Part shown: one piece after another, positions 58,101-64,000 of the stretch | Numbering within the stretch: position 1 is the stretch's first letter | Layout: each line of letters starts with the position of its first letter | Source of the DNA: Taenia hydatigena | Taxonomy: Eukaryota; Platyhelminthes; Cestoda; Cyclophyllidea; Taeniidae | Direction: 5' to 3' | Assembly (NCBI GenBank): GCA_036345935.2 | Contig: JADWOT020000006.1 | Span: forward strand, 5,521,543-5,585,542 | DNA: 64,000 nucleotides | Translations under genes and position numbers: made by a program | The notes under the pieces: model-generated | Told to the model about the DNA's origin: nothing | What the model saw: only the letters and a program-made list of their open reading frames with translations | Database searches by the model: none

Positions 58101-59681
58101 GTTGTCATAGCAGCGATCATTACTTCATCTTCAACAGTACTGCCTATCCTCTGCAGTCACATGTGGCCGGAGACCCAAACTCCAATCATTGAGAGCATTC
58201 TCAAAATGTGGATTGACAATATCCAGAAGTTTAATGGGTAAGTCGGCGGTTCTTGCGTGCTTAACGCTGCTAAATGGTACACATTGTTCAGTGCAGTGAT
58301 TGGTGTTGCAAAAAGCATTGAATTCACGTGTAATTTTTTGCTGGCAAAAAAATTCAAGGAGTTATCCAACGTAAAGCCTGCGGTTTAAAAAGTCTACCCC
58401 TAAGCCAGTGCAGGATCACCCTTCATGTGCACAGTAAAACCTCTAGGAGGACACTTACTAGGGTATCCAAGGTATACCAATCTGCGCGATCCCTATGGTA
58501 TATTGCTCCAAAATGATATCAACCTCCACTTTCATTCGTGATCTTATTACCTTGCAAATAAATGTGCTATCTGAATTTGGGTTAGAAAGTTGGTGCATCA
58601 TATTTGATATTATTAAACTTTTTGCTGTAGTTTGCATGATCGGCGAGTATGCGTGTTTGGTATGTGCACCCTCCTCTCTCTGAGCGCTGACCAACGACCT
58701 CCCGCTGTCGATGCTATCGCGGCGCAGTACCTTCCATCCCTCCTTCACGTCCTCACTAGTCTCAAGGATGCATACGCCGCAAAAAGGGAAATGGAGAGTA
58801 GGTTTGACTATTCCTTTCTCTGTTAGTGGGGCTGCCTTCTACATGCTTGTTTATGCTGCGTCTCTTCTAGAAGAGGAGGAAAGCGATTCTGACGACGATG
58901 GTCTGGTTTGTGAAGAGGGTGATGGTGATGTGGCGGTTGACAGCGACGCTGATGTGGTTGACGAGGAGGGAACTCGGTATCTTGAGCTTCTCGAAGCAGT
59001 TGTAAGTCATTTGTTCCTGAATGCATGGATTTAATTCCTTTCCACCTCAAAATCAGCTCACATTTTCTAGGAAGCGGAAATGGGAGACTCAGACGACGAC
59101 GACGATGATGATGATGATGACGATGATGATGATTTCGAGGCTGCTTCAGTAATTGAGTCTTTCGAAACCGAGCTTGACAAGGAGGAAAATGAGATGGACG
59201 AGTATGTGACCTTTTATCAGTTGATGACTCAAATGGAGACGGGTGATGCTGCCTGGTATCAGCGTCTTGTTAGTCCTCTTTCGGACTCACAGAAAGCCGA
59301 ATTCAAGGAAATCGCTAAGACTGCTGTCAATTGCATTGCCCAGAAAGGTGGGTTTGGGTAATTTGGAGTCAATATTGTCCATTTTCTACTTGATAATCAG
59401 AAGGAGCCTCCTCGGAACTGCTGGAAGCGGATTTATTTTTTTTTCAGGACATTATGTGAGACTTTCTTAGTAATGATTGTGATAAGTGCTTATGCTTTGC
59501 TATTGCTTTCGAGTAGGTTTTATGTTTACGCGCTTTATTCCGAATTTCGGACAATTTTTGCAACTGTTTCATTCTCTGTTCTGCAGAATCTAAGCGAATC
59601 GAGAAGGCCGGTGGCTACAATTTTCAGCAGACAGATGTTCCAAGCAGCTTTAACTTTTCAGGCGATCAGCCACCCCATTAA
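55182..59681 (+). CDS. IPO7: Importin-7/8 (karyopherin-beta family)
   Basis: Fifteen exons join in phase to 1,060 aa (human IPO7 1,038): 55182-55265, 55299-55537, 55574-55919, 55956-56257, 56296-56647, 56683-56923, 57001-57042, 57121-57236, 57308-57781, 57855-58034, 58101-58237, 58631-58797, 58871-59001, 59071-59347, 59587-59681. The start MDPHRIVQALQASLQPEQRE, the importin-beta N-terminal stretch LDLSVRQAGAVLLKNMI, SYGSPGNVQKKYASFAE, HDRRVCVFGMCTLL and the terminal ESKRIEKAGGYNFQQ...PSSFNFSG all match the family in order and spacing. An Asp run of about 13 residues (59089-59136) lies in the acidic loop typical of IPO7/8. The protein carries ribosomal proteins, histone H1 and signalling proteins into the nucleus under RanGTP control. 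The first five introns are 33-38 nt; later ones are mostly 66-78 nt. Confidence 0.97.
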
Positions 59682-62600
59682 CACAGAACTTCTTCCCCAC
59701 TATTTTTGGCTTCCTACCCTTCTCTGTTCTGTCACGCATCTCCACTCAAGTGATTGTTTATATGTAAAAAATTGTCCACACTACTGACTTTTCTTGGCTC
59801 CATTGTTGACCTTTTCTCACTCTGCCTTTTTATTAACCTCATCAAAACTCTCGCAATTATACACCCTTTCTGCCACTTGCTATTGCCTCCTTGCACCTGT
59901 GGGATCCTCTTTCATGAGCCTAGCTTCTTCCCCTCCTGCGCTCCCGATGTAGATTCCTGCGGTTTCTTGAATTGGAATTTCACCCTGCTAGGTTCAGCAA
60001 TTCAGTTTCACTGTTGGGGAGGCAAACTCCTTTGTCATATCAACGTCGCGACTGGGACGTTGATATTCCTCTGTATTGAGCAGATTGACGAGGTGACAGG
60101 ACGAGTGGCGCCACCTTGCGTGCATTGTTCACTTCTTTTGCACGTTTGCTGACCTTTAAGGTGTGTCGGAGGTTCGTTGTCGGGCCTATCCTAGTGTCTT
60201 GCTGAGGATCCATTTGATCTGCTTTTGTGGACGATGGCCAATCTGGTCCCGTGCGAAGAGTTGCATTGTTGCGACGCGAAGTAACGGCTGGTTGGGATCG
60301 TGTCGCCATTGGAACGGCGAGCCGAGGGGGTGGCCGTTTGTGTGAACACTGGGCTGTCCTCGCGTAACGGCATTTGTGTGGTCGTACCTCGGCCAGACCT
60401 CTCAAAAGCGCTCGAGGTCAGCACCAAACTAGTCGTGACATGATTTTTGCAGGTGTCTACGATGGTGATGGTATAGCTTGTGCGTTGGCGTCTGCACGTA
60501 TCGGTGAATGTGAGGGCAATTGAACACTCGTACTTACACAAATCGCTACCGCCTGCATCCAGACTTCCGCTTTCTCGTCTAAGAACGTCACTTGTTAATC
60601 AAGCTCTATCGATCATCAGCTTAGTGCCTCTCCACCCTAACTCTTAGCTTCACATTCTGAGGAGGACATAAATGTTGGCTCATTGCGATTCAGTGGATAG
60701 TTTGAGAAATTTCGTCTCAGTTCACGTCACGCCTTGGGAGTGACTCGAGAGTCGAGACTAAGGCAACTTGCCGTAAGTCGAGGGTAGTCCTGATGGACTT
60801 TGAGGGTGTACTTGGGAATTGACCTTGGGCTGATGAAGCAACCTTGAAAAGGGTCGTACTTCTTCCAAAACTTGGGCTTATTTTTAATGAATCACAATAG
60901 CTTATAGTGGAAACTTACTAGCATGTAAGAAGAGGTAGAAAAACCACACCACGGAGGAATCGTACCTCGAAGATTGAGCAGCAATGACAAGGTATTGGTA
61001 GAGAGTGCTCTACCTGCTTTTACATAGCACGGTACCACCGTTTCTAGACATCAAGTCGGATCCTCTATTGTGAAAAATAACTTTTTCTGCTCTATTCGTG
61101 GTCACGCGCCTTTTAGATGGTGAATGACGTTACTTCTTCTTGAACACGATCTTTATGCTTACCTGCTTACTCAAATTTTGACAGTGCATACAAAAATACA
61201 TGTTCCCTTAGCCTCGAAGACCGACTTAACCAATCGTCAACACTATTCACTACCATCTCGTTTATCATGGCAGGGAAATCTTTATGCAATGTTGGTCTAT
61301 TTTTTTAGACATTTCCAAGCAATTTTCTTTTTGATCCCCAATAGGAGTCATGAACACGAAGGCCTTCGCGTACCATGTCCCGTACCTGTGACACTTCCTC
61401 AGCATTTTCGGTTTAGTCCATCAGGCCTTCGCCGATCGGCTAGCGCGACTTTTAAGCATCCAGCTGTTAATACAAATGGAAACGATCGTAGGGTCTCAAG
61501 AAGGAACACTGAAGCTCCATTACTTGGGCGTTGCCAAAGCGTATCTGGTAGGTATAAGTTCAAAATGAGGTTAGTAAGATTATGAAACCTTTACATTTTG
61601 CATGGGGAACACTAGGTCACGTTTTTAATACCAAGAAAAGGCATTTTTACCACTGCGAAGCCCAAATTCCACACGCAACTTTGTAGGCTACATTTTGCAT
61701 TGCAAACGCATGCAGTCGATTTGCATGGCAACATCCCCACTCATGCGCATAAATTGTGACACAGATAACGCAAGCGATTTTTGGATCATTATATCTCGCT
61801 GCCACCGTGCGGTTTACGCAGGGTACAGCGGAACCACCAGATGCCGGTGCAGTTGTCTAGCCTACGGGCGCATGGTGATGGAACAATGTGCTAACGACGC
61901 GAATGCGCAACTTGACTGTTGCCAGGTCAGTTGGATGGTTAAGAGGTTTTGAAGGCATGCTCGGTTGCACTTGCATGACCCACTTTTGCTAGCTATTTTA
62001 TCGATGCGGAGAGGTCACTCGTCTCGAGCACAGCCTTGAACCGACACACAAACGGGCGCTGGTGTGCGGGTGTGTGAAATTGCTTGAGCTCGGAGCCCAG
62101 GTGTGGATTCGTCCCATACCGCTTATGCAATGAGCGAAGCATCTGAGTTAATTAATTTGTCGAAAAAACGAAGGCATGTAAGCACAAGATGATGCACAAG
62201 TCCATAAAAAAACAATGAACATTCATAGGCATAGGTGAGTGAAAAGCCGAAGTTCTGCAAAACTCGAGCCTTAATAAGTAGTACACAAAAAGTGCTGTGT
62301 GAGCCAGTTTTTATTAAATCAACTTATGGTTCAACTATGCCTCTACTACCCCGTAATTTCACCGAAGGTCACGCGTCCTGGATATGGACAGCGCACACGA
62401 TGAGCCCAGCCACAACCCACTCGATCATGCCATATAATCGTGGACGGCATTCTAGGATGAGGATTTTGCCAATCAACGTTATCACAACCCTGCCACATCC
62501 ACTTTCATTCACAGTGACATGTAAATGACAAAGCTCAAGAAATTGACCGCTTCTGTTATATGCGATTCAAATTTGGCCGACACTTATGTGACCACCATCA

Positions 62601-64000
62601 CGAACCTATTGTGCATTTGGCCGTGGTTGTAAACCAAAAGCATTTACTCCCATGATGTGATGACTGCAGCGTGACATTCTGCTTTGATTAAAGCATTTAC
62701 CAAGGCTAAAATATCACGCCAATTCACACGAGTTGTTAGGATGATGTCGTTCACATGTCGTTGTTTCCGTCAAAGAGTGCTTCAGAAATAAGGTTCTGGG
62801 CCAAATTACGCTTTATACACCGTAAAACCTAAAGGACAAAAGCTCTTGACGAAGGAAAACTATGGATTTGTCCCCTTATTCAGGGTTAAAAGCAGCTCTA
62901 TGGGGCTAACTCAGATTTGCCTGACGACGTTCCCAGCCTAGATTCCAGGCATAGGATCTAAAAGACATCATAGCAATTATTGTAAGGGAAACCTAGTAAA
63001 GCAGAAGATCTGAATTTAGTCAAAATAATCACAGCAAGCCCGTAGTGGCATTCACTATGAGCATAACTTAGTTGCATGCTAAAAAGAAAAAAGCAGCATT
63101 TCTAGAATCAGAAATAAATAGAAAAATTTGGCAGGTAAGACAAATGCTCTGTTTCGCACGGGCGCTCAACGACATGGAAAGGGACTACATGTTGTTTTAG
63201 GCAGGAAGTAAATTTGTGCAAATCAAAAACCAAAAAAACAAGGAATATACAACGTTTTTTGCAATTGGTGAGGAATGTTATAAAGCCCATCATTTTTACA
63301 AATTTTTCTTAAATTAAAAAGGGATAAATTATTAAGTTAAGTGGATGGTTTGAACACTCAAGAAATTCACTTTGTTTTATTAAACACGGGTATGGTTTCT
63401 ATTAGTGACCCGGCAATTTGGCTCAATCTACTAGATATGACTGATGCAACCTTAAAATGTACGAAAGCCGAGAAATACTCGTAATCAAAATTAAGTAAAT
63501 TACGGGTAACACTGATGGCCTATGAAACCTCATTATAGGCATGTTTTTGTAATGTGATGATTGCGCGGATAATTCTGTGCATTTTCGTAGCACTTGGTTT
63601 AGTTGTGCACTTCAGTTAATCATTTATGTGGATTGAATGGCAAAAGACTGCCTTCGCATGCGAGGTTTTTTCGTTTTCAGGTACTTGTACCAATTCGATA
63701 TTTGGTTTGTGCCTTTAACCATGCACTGATACAAAATCTTCATGCCTGCCGGCGGAGAAGTTAATATAATTGGGAGTATTTGCAAAGTATTTTGCTGACT
63801 GGGCCAGTTTGCTTTTATTTTAAAGTGTTTGTGTGGGATTTCACTCTCTTGGTCACATTTTATACCTGTTTTTATTTACTTTTGCACGTAAAACGTTTTT
63901 CCATTGATTAGGCCGACACTTTTGTATGTTCCACTATTTATTTGGGTGTGAAATAACGTAAAACGTTTTGTCTTGGGAAATTTTTTTGCATTTTTTATTA
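59682..64000. other. No gene recognised
   Basis: 3' flank of the importin gene, then 4.3 kb with short open frames on both strands that match no family I know and show no linked splice sites. It becomes AT-rich after 63 kb. A perfect 11-bp inverted repeat with an 8-nt loop lies at 60037-60066 (ATATCAACGTC ... GACGTTGATAT). Confidence 0.5.

Noticed and set aside
1..64000. CRISPR arrays, operons, rRNA genes, bacterial genes
   Set aside because: None seen; gene structure is eukaryotic throughout and the only regular repeats are the duplication, LTRs, dispersed repeats and microsatellites.

Overview
The window is nuclear DNA of an animal, most probably a parasitic flatworm (Neodermata; cestode or trematode not decided). 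Every recognisable gene is intron-split with GT-AG introns. Many introns are extremely short: 30-38 nt near gene starts and about 66-81 nt further on. That bimodal pattern is what I recall for flatworm genomes. Flatworm-style Ty3/gypsy remnants and small LTR elements sit between the genes. Species assignment is inference.

Layout. Positions 1-16.7 kb hold two near-identical copies of a unit offset by 9,240 bp. Each unit contains, left to right, a decayed gypsy pol on the minus strand, a 1.17-kb piece carrying the last exon of the receptor gene found further right, the first two exons of an alpha-SNAP gene ending in a stop, and a complete four-exon RNF14-like RBR ubiquitin ligase on the minus strand. 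A third copy of only the 1.17-kb piece (18.2-19.3 kb) is the genuine 3' end of the receptor gene. Between them lie a solo LTR and a small LTR element with a 5-bp target duplication.

18.9-29.2 kb (minus) encodes a TGF-beta type I receptor-like protein with a ten-cysteine ectodomain, a membrane span and a kinase fold in which all the catalytic residues I can place are replaced; it is predicted to be a pseudokinase. Head-to-head with it, 29.8-39.8 kb (plus) encodes a complete RanBP2/Nup358-like nucleoporin (21 exons, 2,121 codons by my splice model). 41.1-45.9 kb (minus) is phosphopantothenate-cysteine ligase (coenzyme A synthesis). 46.8-53.3 kb (minus) is a low-complexity, multi-exon gene with a GLTSCR1/BICRA-like domain, probably a SWI/SNF (ncBAF) subunit. 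55.2-59.7 kb (plus) is a complete importin-7/8 gene (15 exons, 1,060 aa). I recognise no gene in 59.7-64 kb.

The genes are not an operon. RanBP2 and importin-7 both act in nuclear transport, but their proximity is probably chance. The most notable object is the degenerate receptor kinase together with the extra copies of its terminal exon. All exon models are manual, from splice motifs, reading phase and remembered family sequences; no alignment or transcript data were available.
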